NCBI GenBank assembly: GCA_963714405.1
Contig: CAVQOH010000001.1
Coordinates: 1-64,000 of the forward strand
Length of the DNA: 64,000 nt
From: JAZGGS01 sp963714405
GTDB lineage: Bacteria > Bacteroidota > Ignavibacteria > Ignavibacteriales > Ignavibacteriaceae
Direction: 5' to 3'
Positions 18,291 through 28,147 of this stretch are shown here, in pieces. Position 1 is the stretch's first letter. The number at the start of each line of letters is the position of its first letter. The notes under the pieces were generated by a model. That model did not search any database, was not told the origin of the DNA, and was given only the letters and a program-made list of their open reading frames with translations. The translations under genes were made by a program, and so were the position numbers.

Positions 18291-19559
18291 TTGAAAAATG
18301 CATTAAAAATATCAGCTTTATCATTTTTAACTATTTTAATTTTCAGCTCAAATGGCTATACCAGCAATTTTTTAATTGATGGAAAAAGTGATTCTCTAAA
18401 ACTTCTTGAACAATACAGTTTATTCTCGGAATATTATAAAAACGGTGATTATGAAAGTGCAATTCCGTTTGGCTGGAAAGTTCTGGAAATGGATCCTGCC
18501 AGGTTTAGTAAATGGATTTACAATAAAATGGAAAAATGTTTAACATTTATGCATGATTCATCTGATCAAACTGATGAATATAAAATGGCTATTGAGGATA
18601 CTATACTTGGTTTTTATGATATGGCTATGCTCTATAATGGGGATAAGATGGATTATTATCAATTGAATAAAGCATATGTGACGGAAACATGGTTTGATGT
18701 TGATCCTGAAATTGTTGTAGCTGAATATGTAAAGGCCTTCGAATATAATCCGGAGGTTCACTCTTACTACTATCATAAATTAGGACAAATTTATAAAGCT
18801 AACATTTCTGAAGAGAATGATTATAAAATGAAAGCTATTGATCTTTACAGCTATCTTGCTGAAAGAGAACCGGAAAATTCAATCTGGCCCGGAAAGCTTG
18901 AAGATTTAGTTGAAGAACCACAGGAATTGCTTGATGTGTATAAAAGAACCTGGGAATCGGATAAAGAAAACCTTGGGAAAAGCATGGAAATACACATCAT
19001 GTTTGCATAAGAGCAGAAGATTGGGAAAGAGCAATAGAACCGCTTGAATTTTTAACACAAAAATCTCCTGAAACTGTTAATTACTGGAACCAGCTTGCAA
19101 CTGCTTATCAGAAAATGGATCAGTTTATCTAATGCTGAAAATGCATTAACTAAACTAATTGAAATTGATCCTGATAACAAAGATCATTACCTGAATTTAG
19201 GAATTATTTCTAAAGATCAGGGCAGGTTAAGTAAAGCACGCCAGTACTACCAGAAAGCAAGTGATGTTGGCAGCGGATGGGCTTTACCAATTTATTATGA
19301 AGGATTACTTTATGAGCAGACCGCAAGGGGTTGCACATTTGATTTTAAAGCAAAGTTAGTTTTTCAGCTTGCAGTAAATACATACAGAAAAGCATATAGC
19401 ATGGATCAAACATTAACTCAGGCGCGTGATAGGGTTGGTGCACTTTCTTCTTCTGTTCCGACCCAGGAAGATTACTTCTTCCATAAATATAAATCGGGTG
19501 ATGTAATCTCACTTACTGAATGCGGTGGCTGGACAGGTAAAAGCGTTACTGTTCCATAA
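18291..19559 (+). pseudogene. TPR-repeat periplasmic protein, reading frame broken
   Basis: A signal peptide and TPR-like helices run in one frame to about 18980. The frame then shifts (AEDWERAIEPLEFLTQKSPE at about 19012-19071) and returns near 19122 (NAENALTKLIEIDPDNKDHY to the stop at 19559). Joining the frames gives one continuous protein of about 420 aa of TPR repeats. The shifts are explained by single extra bases near 18980, 19003 and 19123. All parts stay conserved-looking, so sequencing error is more likely than decay. Function unknown; probably a protein-interaction scaffold. Confidence 0.75.
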
Positions 19560-19587
19560 GTTATTTTTAAATTATATTTGATTTTTC

Positions 19588-19621
19588 AAGGTTCCTCAAT
19601 AATATTTGGGGAACCTTTTGT
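19588..19621 (+). terminator. Rho-independent terminator after the TPR gene
   Basis: AAGGTTCCTC (19588-19597) pairs with GGGGAACCTT (19608-19617), followed by a short T stretch. It separates the TPR gene from glyA. Confidence 0.75.
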
Positions 19622-19662
19622 TCGTTATATAGAAATTATTATTCATTTAACAATTCAAAACA

Positions 19663-20961
19663 ATGTATAGAAATTTACAATCTGATAAACAAATCTATGA
19701 TGTTTTAAAACTTGAAACCGAAAGACAGCAAAACACACTCGAACTAATTGCATCTGAAAATTTTGTTAGCCCTGCTGTTTTAGAAGCTGCAGGAACTGTC
19801 CTAACAAATAAATATGCTGAAGGATACCCCGGAAAGAGATATTATGGCGGATGCGAATTTGTTGATATGGCTGAAGATATTGCACAGAGACAGATTAAAA
19901 CAAATATATGGAGCAGAGTATGTAAACGTGCAGCCGCACAGCGGTTCGCAGGCAAATATGGCTGTGCTGATGACTCTTATGAAACCGGGTGATAAATTTT
20001 TGGGATTAAGTCTTCCTCACGGCGGACATTTAACTCATGGTTCTCCTGTTAATTTTTCAGGAAAATTTTACCAGGCTATTGGTTATGAATTAAATAAAGA
20101 AACCCGATTATTGGATTATAACATGATTGAAGATCTTGCAAAAAAAGAAAAACCAAAAGTTATTATTGCAGGTGCAAGTGCATATTCCAGAGAATGGGAT
20201 TATAAAACTTTACGACAAATTGCTGATTCTATTGGTGCATTTTTAATGTGCGATATGGCTCATCCTGCAGGATTAATTGCAAAAGGATTGTTAAATAATC
20301 CTTTACCTTATTGTGATGTTGTAACTTCTACAACACATAAAACTTTACGTGGCCCTCGCGGTGGAATAATTCTAATGAAAGAAGATAAAGAAAATCCATG
20401 GGGATTAACACCTCCAAAAGGTGATAGAGTTAAAATGATGTCTGAACTTTTTGATAGTACTGTTATGCCGGGAATACAGGGCGGTCCGTTAATGCATATA
20501 ATTATGGCAAAAGCTGTTGCTTTTGGTGAAGTGCTTAACTGATTCATTTAAAACTTATGCAGAGCAGGTTATTAAAAATGCAAAAGCTCTTGCAGATGAA
20601 CTAATAAAATTTGATTTTGATGTTGTTTCCGGTGGAACTGATAATCACTTAATGCTGATTGATTTAACAAATAAAGATATTTCTGGTAAAAAAGCAGAAA
20701 TTGCTATTGAAAAAGCAGGAATTACTGTTAATAAAAATATGGTTCCCTTTGATACAAAAAGCCCTTTTGTTACTAGTGGAATAAGAGTCGGAACACCTGC
20801 TGTAACAACACGAGGGATGAAAGAAACTGAAATGAAAAAAATTGCAGAAATAATTAATTCTGCAATTGATAAATTATGAAGATGATGCAAAACTGGAAAC
20901 TCTAAAAGAAGAAGTAAAGAATCTTTGTTCTGGTTTTCCGCTTTACAAAGAATTAGCATAA
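19663..20961 (+). pseudogene. glyA: Serine hydroxymethyltransferase, frameshifted
   Basis: Joined over three frames this is a full-length SHMT of about 430 aa, which makes glycine and methylene-THF from serine. Frame 1 covers ETERQQNTLELIASENFVSP to VDMAEDIA (about 19890). Frame 2 runs from LKQIYGAEYVNVQPHSGSQA through the PLP-lysine region VTSTTHKTLRGPRGG to about 20530. Frame 3 covers LTDSFKTYAEQVIKNAKALA to about 20870, and a last shift gives the C-terminus ending FPLYKELA at 20961. Each break is explained by one extra base. As glyA is normally essential, error is likely. Confidence 0.9.
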
Positions 20962-20980
20962 AACATAAATATATTTTATT

Positions 20981-21746
20981 GTGCCTTCCAAAAAATTAAA
21001 TCAACCTGAAAGAAGAACAGGAAAGTAGTGAACGTTGAAATGTCTTTCCTCGATCATCTTGAAGAATTAAGATGGAGGTTGATTTATGCTATTATTGGAG
21101 TTGTGATTGGATGCCATTGCTAGCATGGATTTTTATTGAACCTCTTGTTGAATTAGTTCTTCTTAAACCTGCAAGAGATTCCGGAGCTGTTCTTCAAAAT
21201 TTAAGACCATTCGGGCAGTTATTTCTTTTTGTACAGGTTGCAATTATTGTAGGAATTGTTGCAAGTCTTCCAAATCTATTTTACCAATTGTGGAAATTTA
21301 TTTCTCCCTGCACTTAAAAAAAAATGAAAAGAAATATATTCTTTGCAATTGTAATTTTTTCATCACTCTGTTTTTTAGCAGGAATTGTATTTGCATACTT
21401 TGTTATGCTTCCTCTTGCATTAAAATTTGCAGCACAGTTCGGCACCGAAGCAATTAAAAATGAGTTTGCAATAGATGAATATATGTCTATCATTATCAGT
21501 GTTATGCTTGCTGCAGGATTTGTTTTTGAACTGCCGATGATTTCATTATTCTTAACAAAACTTGGAATTTTAACTCCAGCATTTATGAAAAAATACAGAA
21601 GGCATGCAATTGTAATTATACTGGTCTTAGCAGCTTTCCTAACACCGGGAGCTGATCCTGTATCACAGATCGTACTTGCAGTTCCGTTGGTTCTCTTATA
21701 CGAAATAAGTATATTTATTTCAAAAATATCAGTGAAGAAAAGTTGA
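20981..21746 (+). pseudogene. tatC: Sec-independent translocase TatC, frameshifted
   Basis: The segments assemble into TatC, the twin-arginine signal receptor in the inner membrane. A likely GTG start at 20981 (PSKKLNQPE) leads to MSFLDHLEELRWRLIYAIIG (ATG 21040), the hallmark TatC N-terminus. WIFIEPLVELVLLKPARDSG and PFGQLFLFVQVAIIVGIVAS (to 21317) follow, then FFAIVIFSSLCFLAGIVFAY and the C-terminal helices with FLTPGADPVSQIVLAVPL. At least four single-base insertions are needed to read it through (near 21020, 21109, 21120, 21310-21340). No tatA is adjacent. Confidence 0.88.
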
Positions 21747-22728
21747 TTAAGAAGCCTCTAAATGAAATAAGTCAGCCAATTAAACCCGAATTAGAAAAGT
21801 TCAATGAGTTGTTTAAACAATCTATTGAAATCTAAAGTTGGGCTGGTTGATCTGGTTGCAAAGTACATAATCCGGCAAAAAGGTAAAAAAATAAGACCAT
21901 TACTTGTTCTTCTTTCTGCAAAAATTGCAGGTGGAATTAACTGAACGAACTTACCGCGGTGCAGTTTTAGTTGAACTTCTACATACTGCAACTTTAGTTC
22001 ATGATGATGTAGTTGATAATGCTGAAAAGAGAAGAGGATTCTGGTCAATCAACAAAGTGTTTAAAAATAAAGTTGCAGTTTTAATGGGTGATTATCTTCT
22101 TTCACGCGGATTAATGATTGCAGTTGATGGAAAGGATTATGATTTTCTTAGGGTTGTTACAAATACGGTAAAACGAATGTCTGAAGGTGAACTTCTTGCA
22201 AATTCAGAAAACACGCAAGCTTGATATTGATGAAGAAACTTACTTTAGAGTTATTTCTGATAAAACTGCTTCTTTGCTTGAAACCTGCTGCCACATTGGT
22301 GCATTAAGTGCTACAGAAAACAAAGAATATCACGAAGCAATGAGATTATTTCGGACAAAATATTGGTATGGCTTTCCAGATAAGAGATGATATTTTGGAT
22401 TACGAAGGTACAACATGCAATGATTGGTAAACCTGTTGGCGGTGATATTAAAGAAAAGAAAATTACTCTTCCATTAATTTATTCTCTTGAACAGGTTTCT
22501 AATGGGAAAGCTACTGCAATAAGAAAAATTATTAAGAACGGTAAAAAAAAAGAAAATGTTAAACAGGTAATTGATTTTGTTAGAGAAAATAAAGGAATTG
22601 ATTACGCAATTGAAACTGCAAGAAGCTATTCCGATAAAGCAAGCGAATCATTAAAAATCCTGCCTGATTCTCAAAGTAAAATTGCTCTTGAAGCACTTGT
22701 GGATTTTGTTATTGAGAGGAAAAACTAA
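21743..22728 (+). pseudogene. Polyprenyl diphosphate synthase, frameshifted
   Basis: Long-chain isoprenyl transferase (quinone side chain or undecaprenyl-like chain), about 325 aa when joined. A TTG start at 21743 overlaps the tatC stop. The first Asp-rich motif is in LLHTATLVHDDVVDNAEKRR (21975-22035) and the second is IRDDILDYEG (about 22382-22410), split by a frame change. KPVGGDIKEKKITLPLIYSL follows. About six single-base insertions (near 21832, 21944, 22200, 22350-22410) break the frame. Chain length cannot be deduced. Confidence 0.87.
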
Positions 22729-22737
22729 CCGAAATTA

Positions 22738-23241
22738 CTAATCTGCCGTGATATGTTTATGCTTTGTAAACAAATGTGAAATTATAAGTATAAGCAATCC
22801 TGCCATAATATTTATATCTGCTATATTAAATATACCGGTATGAAGATTAAAAAAATTTAAAACTAAAAAATCAATAACTCTGCCTTCATTTGTTAACCTG
22901 TTTAGCATGTTGCCAATTCCCCCTCCTAAAATTAATATAAGTGAAAAGGTATACCAGAGAGACAAATCTTTTTTAAGTAAAGTAAAAATATACAGTATAA
23001 GCAAAGTGATGCTTACAAAAATTATAAAAATATAATACCTGGTTTCACTCGAAAAGTCACTCCCAATGTTTAACATTCCACCGGAATTTTCAGCATAAAT
23101 AATTTGCAAACTACCACCAAAAAATGATTGATTAGGTTTATTCTTAAACTCGTTTTTTGCAATTTCTTTAGAAGTTAAGTCACATCCTGCCAGTAATAGT
23201 ATACTAACAGTAACAATCAATATTTTTTTTATATGCTTCAT
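22738..23241 (-). CDS. lspA: Lipoprotein signal peptidase (signal peptidase II)
   Basis: 167 aa from the ATG at 23241. The open frame continues 27 codons upstream, but those are Arg/Ser-rich and lie in repeat-like intergenic DNA. LspA cleaves lipoprotein signal peptides in the inner membrane. It has four membrane helices; the catalytic aspartates sit in NRLTNEGRVIDFL and FNIADINIMAG. An early CDLTSKEIAKNEF matches the conserved D-x-x-(S/T)K start. The gene is intact although it lies in a region of broken genes, and it converges on the prenyl synthase. Confidence 0.92.
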   Translation of the reverse strand: MKHIKKILIVTVSILLLAGCDLTSKEIAKNEFKNKPNQSFFGGSLQIIYAENSGGMLNIGSDFSSETRYYIFIIFVSITLLILYIFTLLKKDLSLWYTFSLILILGGGIGNMLNRLTNEGRVIDFLVLNFFNLHTGIFNIADINIMAGLLILIISHLFTKHKHITAD

Positions 23242-23513
23242 AATTGGTTTTATACTGACGATGCAACTTAGGTGCCGTTCAGCATAGCTACGCCGCCTTA
23301 GCCCCGAGCGCCAATTACTCAACAGTCATTGCGTGAATTAGCATCAGCCACGCAACGAGCAGTTACAATGATTATTTAACTTACTTACGCTCAGCAACAA
23401 TGCTGAACTTGTTTACAAACTTATAATACTCAAATTGATCGCATTGCAATGGCGGTTGCTTTGAGTTGCTTGTCAGTTCTCTCATTCTTTATAACTTTTT
23501 TACTTTATATAGT
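23242..23513. repeat. Intergenic repeat-like region between lspA and the DUF1330 gene
   Basis: This stretch is visibly richer in G and C than its surroundings and full of inverted repeats. GTTCAGCAT (23277-23285) and ATGCTGAAC (23400-23408) are an exact 9-bp inverted pair; TTGCGTG/CACGCAA forms a hairpin near 23330-23356; CTCAGCA/TGCTGAA makes a small one near 23390-23407. A 27-nt segment at 23444-23470 is related to one at 23828-23855 on the other side of the DUF1330 gene (about 22 of 28 positions). TGCTGAACTTGTTT at 23401-23414 resembles the REP-like unit at 56229-56243. Confidence 0.6.
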
Positions 23514-23798
23514 TTAATTACCTTGTACCAATATTGAATCACTTGATGATGAAACTAATCTATATTTTAATATTTCTTGATACTCTTTTGAATTATACCA
23601 ATTATTAAAATCAGTTTCAGTTTCAAACTCAATTATTACAACTCTTGAATAATCCCAATTGCCTTCGAGTATTTTAGGTTTATCATCAACGACTAAATAT
23701 TTACCATTAAATTTGGAAAATACTTCATCAACTTTTTCAATATATTTTTTATACTCCGTGTAATCTTCAATTTTTATACTTGCTACAAAGTAATACAC
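23514..23798 (-). CDS. DUF1330 family protein, cassette-like
   Basis: 94 aa, GTG start (MYYFVASIKIEDYTEYKKYI) with AAGGAA upstream. It is a dimeric alpha/beta-barrel-like small protein: YFVASIKIEDYTEY at the start, then KPKILEGNWDYSRVVIIEFE and WYNSKEYQEILKYR match the DUF1330 pattern (ferredoxin-like fold, function unknown). It has no operon partner, and related non-coding repeats lie just upstream and downstream, so it may have arrived as a mobile cassette. Confidence 0.82.
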   Translation of the reverse strand: MYYFVASIKIEDYTEYKKYIEKVDEVFSKFNGKYLVVDDKPKILEGNWDYSRVVIIEFETETDFNNWYNSKEYQEILKYRLVSSSSDSILVQGN

Positions 23799-23827
23799 TT
23801 AATTTTTCCTTAATCCAGCTGACAGCT

Positions 23828-23855
23828 TTGCAATATGTGGTCGCATCGAGTTGCT
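23828..23855. repeat. Copy of the repeat flanking the DUF1330 gene
   Basis: Related to 23444-23470: both start TTGCAAT and end GAGTTGCT, with about 22 of 28 positions alike allowing one gap. It lies between the sorting-domain gene stop (23872) and the DUF1330 start (23798). Read on the minus strand the site begins right after the previous stop codon, as cassette recombination sites do. Confidence 0.55.
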
Positions 23856-23871
23856 CATTATACGTTAATGT

Positions 23872-24969
23872 TTATTTTAATAAAATTAATCTTTTAGAAT
23901 CTGTAAAATCTTCAGTCTGCATTTTATAAAGGTAAACTCCGCTCGAAAGATTACTTCCTTTGAATTCAATTTCATAAATGCCGGCTGATTTTTCTTCATT
24001 TACAAGATCAGCAACTTGATTACCAAGTAAATCATAAACTTTTAGTGAAACAAAACTTGTTTTAGGAATTGTATATTTTATTGTAGTACCTGGATTAAAT
24101 GGATTTGGGAAATTCTGTGATAAGGTATATGTGTATGGTGCAACTATCTCTATTTCCTGATCCAGCTCATAATACTCGAAGCTTCCATCAAGATCAACCT
24201 GCTTTGTTCTATAATAATAAATTCCTGAAGCAAGACCTTTATCCACAAATGTATAACTCTGAATTTCTGTAGTAGTTCCATGTCCTTCTACAAATCCAAT
24301 ATTATTCCAGCTATCTTCGTCTTTTCTTCTTTCAATATAGAATCCAATATTGTTCAACTCCGTAGCCGTCGTCCAGCTGAGTGTGACATCATTTTCACTA
24401 ACCAACGCTGTGAAGCTTTCAAGTTCAACTGGTACCACTCCACCAGCAACAGAAACATCGTCAAGATACATCCCATTGCCATTAACATCAAAATGTTTGA
24501 AGGCGATATAAACATCCTGATTCGAATACCCACTCAAATCGATTTTATATTCTCCAAAATCAGGATTCGGGAAAGTATTAACATCATAAGCTGCTAATAT
24601 TGCAGTAAAACTGGCTACTGAAGTATCAGAAGTGGATATTCTGATTTCTAAGGAATCTGGTTGATAAATCGCAGGCCAATATCTTCTAGTCCAGAATTTA
24701 AGTGAATCACCTGCTAAAATACTCAGCTGCGGTGTGACCAACCAATCCTCGCCCCCAGTGGTTTCCCATGCTATTATTGCACTGCCGGATCCTGAATGAG
24801 CTATACCGCTGGCTTTCATCCACATTACTCCACCAAGTATGTTTTTTGTATGCCATCCTGCTGGAGGAAATGCTGGATCCTCAAAACCTTCATTTAGTGT
24901 TTGAGCAAAGCTTGTTAAAAAGCTAAGAATAAAAATAGAAATAAAAAAAGACAGTAATTTTTTATTCAT
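23872..24969 (-). CDS. Secreted protein with choice-of-anchor/adhesin domain and type IX sorting domain
   Basis: 365 aa. The signal peptide is MNKKLLSFFISIFILSFLTS (cut after FAQ). Residues about 28-180 (NEGFEDPAFPPAGWHTKN ... IAFKHFDVNGNGMYLDDVSV) are a cleaved-adhesin/choice-of-anchor J jelly-roll. An FnIII-like stretch (VPVELESFTALVSENDVTLSW) follows, and a C-terminal sorting domain begins QNFPNPFNPGTTIKYTIPK and ends SKRLILLK. Export over the outer membrane by the type IX system is expected. AAAGGAGAT precedes the start. The gene is intact. Confidence 0.88.
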   Translation of the reverse strand: MNKKLLSFFISIFILSFLTSFAQTLNEGFEDPAFPPAGWHTKNILGGVMWMKASGIAHSGSGSAIIAWETTGGEDWLVTPQLSILAGDSLKFWTRRYWPAIYQPDSLEIRISTSDTSVASFTAILAAYDVNTFPNPDFGEYKIDLSGYSNQDVYIAFKHFDVNGNGMYLDDVSVAGGVVPVELESFTALVSENDVTLSWTTATELNNIGFYIERRKDEDSWNNIGFVEGHGTTTEIQSYTFVDKGLASGIYYYRTKQVDLDGSFEYYELDQEIEIVAPYTYTLSQNFPNPFNPGTTIKYTIPKTSFVSLKVYDLLGNQVADLVNEEKSAGIYEIEFKGSNLSSGVYLYKMQTEDFTDSKRLILLK

Positions 24970-25249
24970 TTCGATCTCCTTTTTTTATTGTTGCCTAACA
25001 TATTATTAACCTGCAAGAATTCACTTCTCTAAAAGTTAATATCCTGCAAGGTTAGCCTTATAATTAAATTTGTTTGTTTTGTTATTTTTATTAATTCTAG
25101 AGAAAAACTAATAATAGTAAATATTTACTCATTATTGTATTCTTATAATTTGCTGTTATCCTGCAAATAATGCACGATATAATGACAACAAAAAATACAG
25201 GATGTCAACACGGTTATTGTTCATTTGCTTCCCCAAAAGAAAAATTATT

Positions 25250-25734
25250 TTATTCTTTTTTCAATTCTTCCTTGTAATTAAATCCCTTAATTGGTTCTCT
25301 TAAAGTTAAAACAGGGCAGGGGGCTTTTCGTACAACTTTTTCTGCAGTGCTGCCAAATAAAATATGCTCAACTCCGGAATGGCCGTGTGTTGCAATAATT
25401 ATAAGATCAACATTTTCTTCCGTAGCCGTATCAATTATTTCTAAAAATGGTTTACCGTTTTTTAAAATTGTTTTTACTTTAACACTTTGGGGATTTCATT
25501 TTTAGCAAGCTTTTCTAATTCTTCTTTTGCTCTTTCATCCCATTCTGCATTAACAGAGGGAATTGCAATTTGTCCCATGCTAAAATCGGGCGGATAAATT
25601 ACCGGTTCTACAACGTATACAATATAAATAAGTGCATTAAAATTTTTTGCAAAATCAACTGCATAGCGAAGTGAGCTTTTGGAATAATCAGAAAAATCAA
25701 TCGGTACTAAAATTTTTTTTATTTCAGGTTCCAT
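25250..25734 (-). pseudogene. Universal stress protein, one frameshift
   Basis: UspA-fold protein of about 160 aa. The N-terminus EIKKILVPIDFSDYSKSSLR is in frame to about 25475. After one extra base near 25484 the frame continues VKVKTILKNGKPFLEIIDTA, then IIIATHGHSGVEHILFGSTA and EKVVRKAPCPVLTLREP to the stop at 25250. The ATP-binding G-2x-G-9x-G(S/T) motif (GHSGVEHILFGST) is intact. A GGAGG lies at 25740, 12 nt after the stop of the cyclic-nucleotide-binding gene, so the two form one operon. Confidence 0.85.
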
Positions 25735-25745
25735 TTCATCCTCCG

Positions 25746-26275
25746 TTATTTTTTGCTGTTGTTTTGTAGTGAAAAATATTCTTCATTTATTGCTCTTAAT
25801 CTTACAGCAACAATTTGGGCAATACCCTGTAAGATTTTAATTCCTTTTTTAGGATATTTCTCAATAAATTCATCGAGATCGGGTTTAAATATTACTGCAA
25901 TCCTGCATCAGTATTTGCAATTGCAGAAGCTGAACGTTTTTCGCCATCAACTAAAGCCAGTTCACCAAAAAAATCACCTTTAACAAATGTAGCTAATGAT
26001 CTTATCTTTGTCTTCTCCGTCACGGGAAATTGCAACTTCACCTTCACGGATTAGATAAAGACCAATTCCCGGATCGCCCTGGTAAAAAATATATTCACCT
26101 GCAAGGTAGTTTCTGTAGTGAATAATTTTGTCAGATTTGATAAATCACGTTTTCTTAAGGAATTGAAAAGCGGAATTGTCTGCAGTGATTTTGCCAGATC
26201 AATTTTTTCTGCAGGTGAATTGAAAATGTTTGCCCAAAAGCTGTTGTGTACCGTTCTTTCGTTTTGTTCAGCCAT
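25746..26275 (-). pseudogene. Cyclic-nucleotide-binding domain protein, frameshifted
   Basis: About 175 aa when joined. The N-terminal helix (IPLFNSLRKRDLSNLTKLF) is in one frame; YIFYQGDPGIGLYLIREGEV follows after a shift near 26110. FVKGDFFGELALVDGEKRSA (about 25985-25935), which is the phosphate-binding cassette, and IFKPDLDEFIEKYPKKG come after further shifts, ending LQNNSKK at 25746. There is no DNA-binding domain, so it is a stand-alone CNMP sensor module rather than a CRP-type regulator. It is paired with the downstream USP gene. Confidence 0.8.
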
Positions 26276-26398
26276 TTCTTAATCCAAATAATTTATAATT
26301 GAATAAGTTGCTTTAAATATATAAAAAATATAAACGAATAAAATGATGGAGTAACTAATAAGAAAGTATGTTTAAAAATTTCAGCCCCAGAGTTCTAG

Positions 26399-27142
26399 TC
26401 AGTTAAAAATTCCTGATTCAGCAACGCGCCATAATTTCTGGCAGGGAAACCTGTTTTCATAAAGTGCTCTTCCCACAATAACTGAATCAACACCGAAAGG
26501 CATTAGATTTTGAATATCAATTAGTTCATCTTTATTTCTTATTCCTCCTGCATGGGTAACTTTTACACCGGTAAATTCTGCTATTTTTTTTGAAAGTTCA
26601 ATATTTGGTCCCTCCATCATTCCATTCCGTGTAATATCGCATACAATAAATCTGTTAATTCCAATTTCAACCAATTCTTTGCAAAAATTTCTGTAGTAAA
26701 TTCCGGTTTTTTTTCTTCGTCCATGGGTAATAAGTTCACCATCTTTAAAATCAAGTGATATTACAATTTTTGATGGACCGTATCTTTCAAAAACTTTTAT
26801 AAATTCTTTGTGGTTTTCAGCTGCAAAAGTGTTAACGGCTAAGCGGCTAATACCTGTTTCCATTATTTCATCAGCATCATCCAGGTTTCTTATGCCTCCT
26901 GCAAACTCAACAGGAATAACAACTGAAGAACAAATTCTTGCAACCAGCTCAAAATTTCTTTTTGAGTGTTCATGCGCACCATCAAAATCAACAACATGTA
27001 TCATTTTTGCATTTTCTGCACGCCAAATCTTTGCCATTTCAACAGGATCATTTCCGTATTCAAAACAATCAAGTTCAGGAATTCCCTCAACAACCCTTAC
27101 ACATTTTCCATCTTTTATATCGATTGATGGAATAACTAGCAC
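26399..27142 (-). CDS. hisA: HisA-type phosphoribosyl isomerase
   Basis: 247 aa TIM barrel that isomerises ProFAR to PRFAR in histidine synthesis. MLVIPSIDIKDGKCVRVVEG carries the first catalytic Asp, VEFAGGIRNLDDADEIMETG and VCDITRNGMMEGPNIELSK the second one, and VTHAGGIRNKDELIDI and DSVIVGRALYE the phosphate site. There is no other his gene around it. A Bacteroidota-type promoter lies at 27215-27245. It is intact in a block of damaged genes. Confidence 0.92.
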   Translation of the reverse strand: MLVIPSIDIKDGKCVRVVEGIPELDCFEYGNDPVEMAKIWRAENAKMIHVVDFDGAHEHSKRNFELVARICSSVVIPVEFAGGIRNLDDADEIMETGISRLAVNTFAAENHKEFIKVFERYGPSKIVISLDFKDGELITHGRRKKTGIYYRNFCKELVEIGINRFIVCDITRNGMMEGPNIELSKKIAEFTGVKVTHAGGIRNKDELIDIQNLMPFGVDSVIVGRALYENRFPCQKLWRVAESGIFN

Positions 27143-27214
27143 TTATTCATAAAATACTTTTATTATTGATTCTGAAATAAAATTTTTATCAATAATACAA
27201 ATCTGATCAATTGC

Positions 27215-27245
27215 AAAATTAGATAATTGATTAGATTTCATCAAC
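27215..27245 (-). promoter_or_regulatory. Bacteroidota-type promoter of hisA
   Basis: On the minus strand TTG (27245-27243) is followed after 20 nt by TAATTTTG (27222-27215), matching TTG-N19-21-TAnnTTTG. The hisA start is about 70 nt downstream. Confidence 0.65.
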
Positions 27246-27312
27246 TAAGAATGAAATATTAAAATCTTACGAATATTGACTTTTCGTTCTATAATGAGGA
27301 TATTTGATTTAA

Positions 27313-28140
27313 ATGAGGAACGATTTTCTACTTATCTCAAAAAAAAGTAACAAAATCCATATTTCAACATATGGCCTGATAAATATTAACACAGCACCAT
27401 GCTTAATTTTTGTACACGGTTTTAAAGGTTTTAAAGATTGGGGATTTGGCCCTTATCTAGCTAAATATTTTTCAGAGAAGGGATATTTTGTTATTACTTT
27501 TAATTTTTCGCATAATGGAATTGGTGAAGGTAATACAGAATTTACTGAACTGGATAAATTTGCTGAAAATACTTTTTCACTTGAAATAGAGGAACTGAAT
27601 GAAATTATTGATGCTTACTTTTGTTCATTTTTCGGTGGCATATCCGGAAAGGGAATTGGTATTACAGGACACAGCCGGGGAGGCGCAATATCTTTATTAA
27701 CAGCACAGAAAGAATGAAGTTAATGCTGTTGCCGTATGGGCATCGGTTTCTGATTTGGATAGATATACTGAACGGCAGAAAGAAGAATGGAGAAAAAAAG
27801 GTGTATTTAAAATTTTGAATACCAGAACAAACCAGATTATGAGTTTAAATATTTCTCTGCTTGAGGATATTGAAATGAACAAAGATAAACTGAATATTAA
27901 AAAAGCAGTAAAGAATTTGAATAAACCATTGTTAATTGTTCATGGAGAGCAGGATCTTGCAGTTCCGGTTGATGAAGCAGAAGAAATTTATGAATGGGCT
28001 GATAAAGAAAAAAGAAATTTATTAAAATTGATAAGGCAGGACATACTTTTGATATTAAGCATCCTTTTGAGGGAGCTAATCCTAAATTTGAAACTGTGCT
28101 AAGTAAAACAAACGAGTTTTTCAAAACAAATTTAAATTGA
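27313..28140 (+). pseudogene. Alpha/beta hydrolase, frameshifted
   Basis: About 275 aa when joined. The oxyanion-hole region is LIFVHGFKGFKDWGFGPYL (near 37), and the nucleophile elbow GHSRGG is near 27668. One extra base near 27712 leads to NEVNAVAVWASVSDLDRYTE, then LLIVHGEQDLAVPVDEAEE (catalytic Asp). After another shift near 28030 come KAGHTFDIKHPFEGANPKF (catalytic His) and the stop at 28140. The full Ser-Asp-His triad survives. Substrate unknown (esterase, acyl-peptidase or dienelactone-hydrolase-like). Confidence 0.82.
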
Positions 28141-28147
28141 GGTAATA

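Noticed and set aside
23242..23322. N-terminal extension of lspA (27 codons)
   Set aside because: It is Arg-rich, unlike any LspA N-terminus, and falls in repeat-like intergenic DNA.
23327..23374. A definite attC site (ACTCAAC...GTTACAA around a hairpin)
   Set aside because: The right end breaks the GTTRRRY rule and the site is short; kept only as part of the cassette hypothesis.
24999..25170. Three CCTGCAA words (25010, 25043, 25160) as a repeat array or protein-binding sites
   Set aside because: They are short, irregularly spaced, and also occur inside coding sequence; no further structure.
26399..27142. hisA as part of a histidine operon with hutI
   Set aside because: No other his or hut gene is adjacent, and the two lie 13 kb apart with unrelated genes between.
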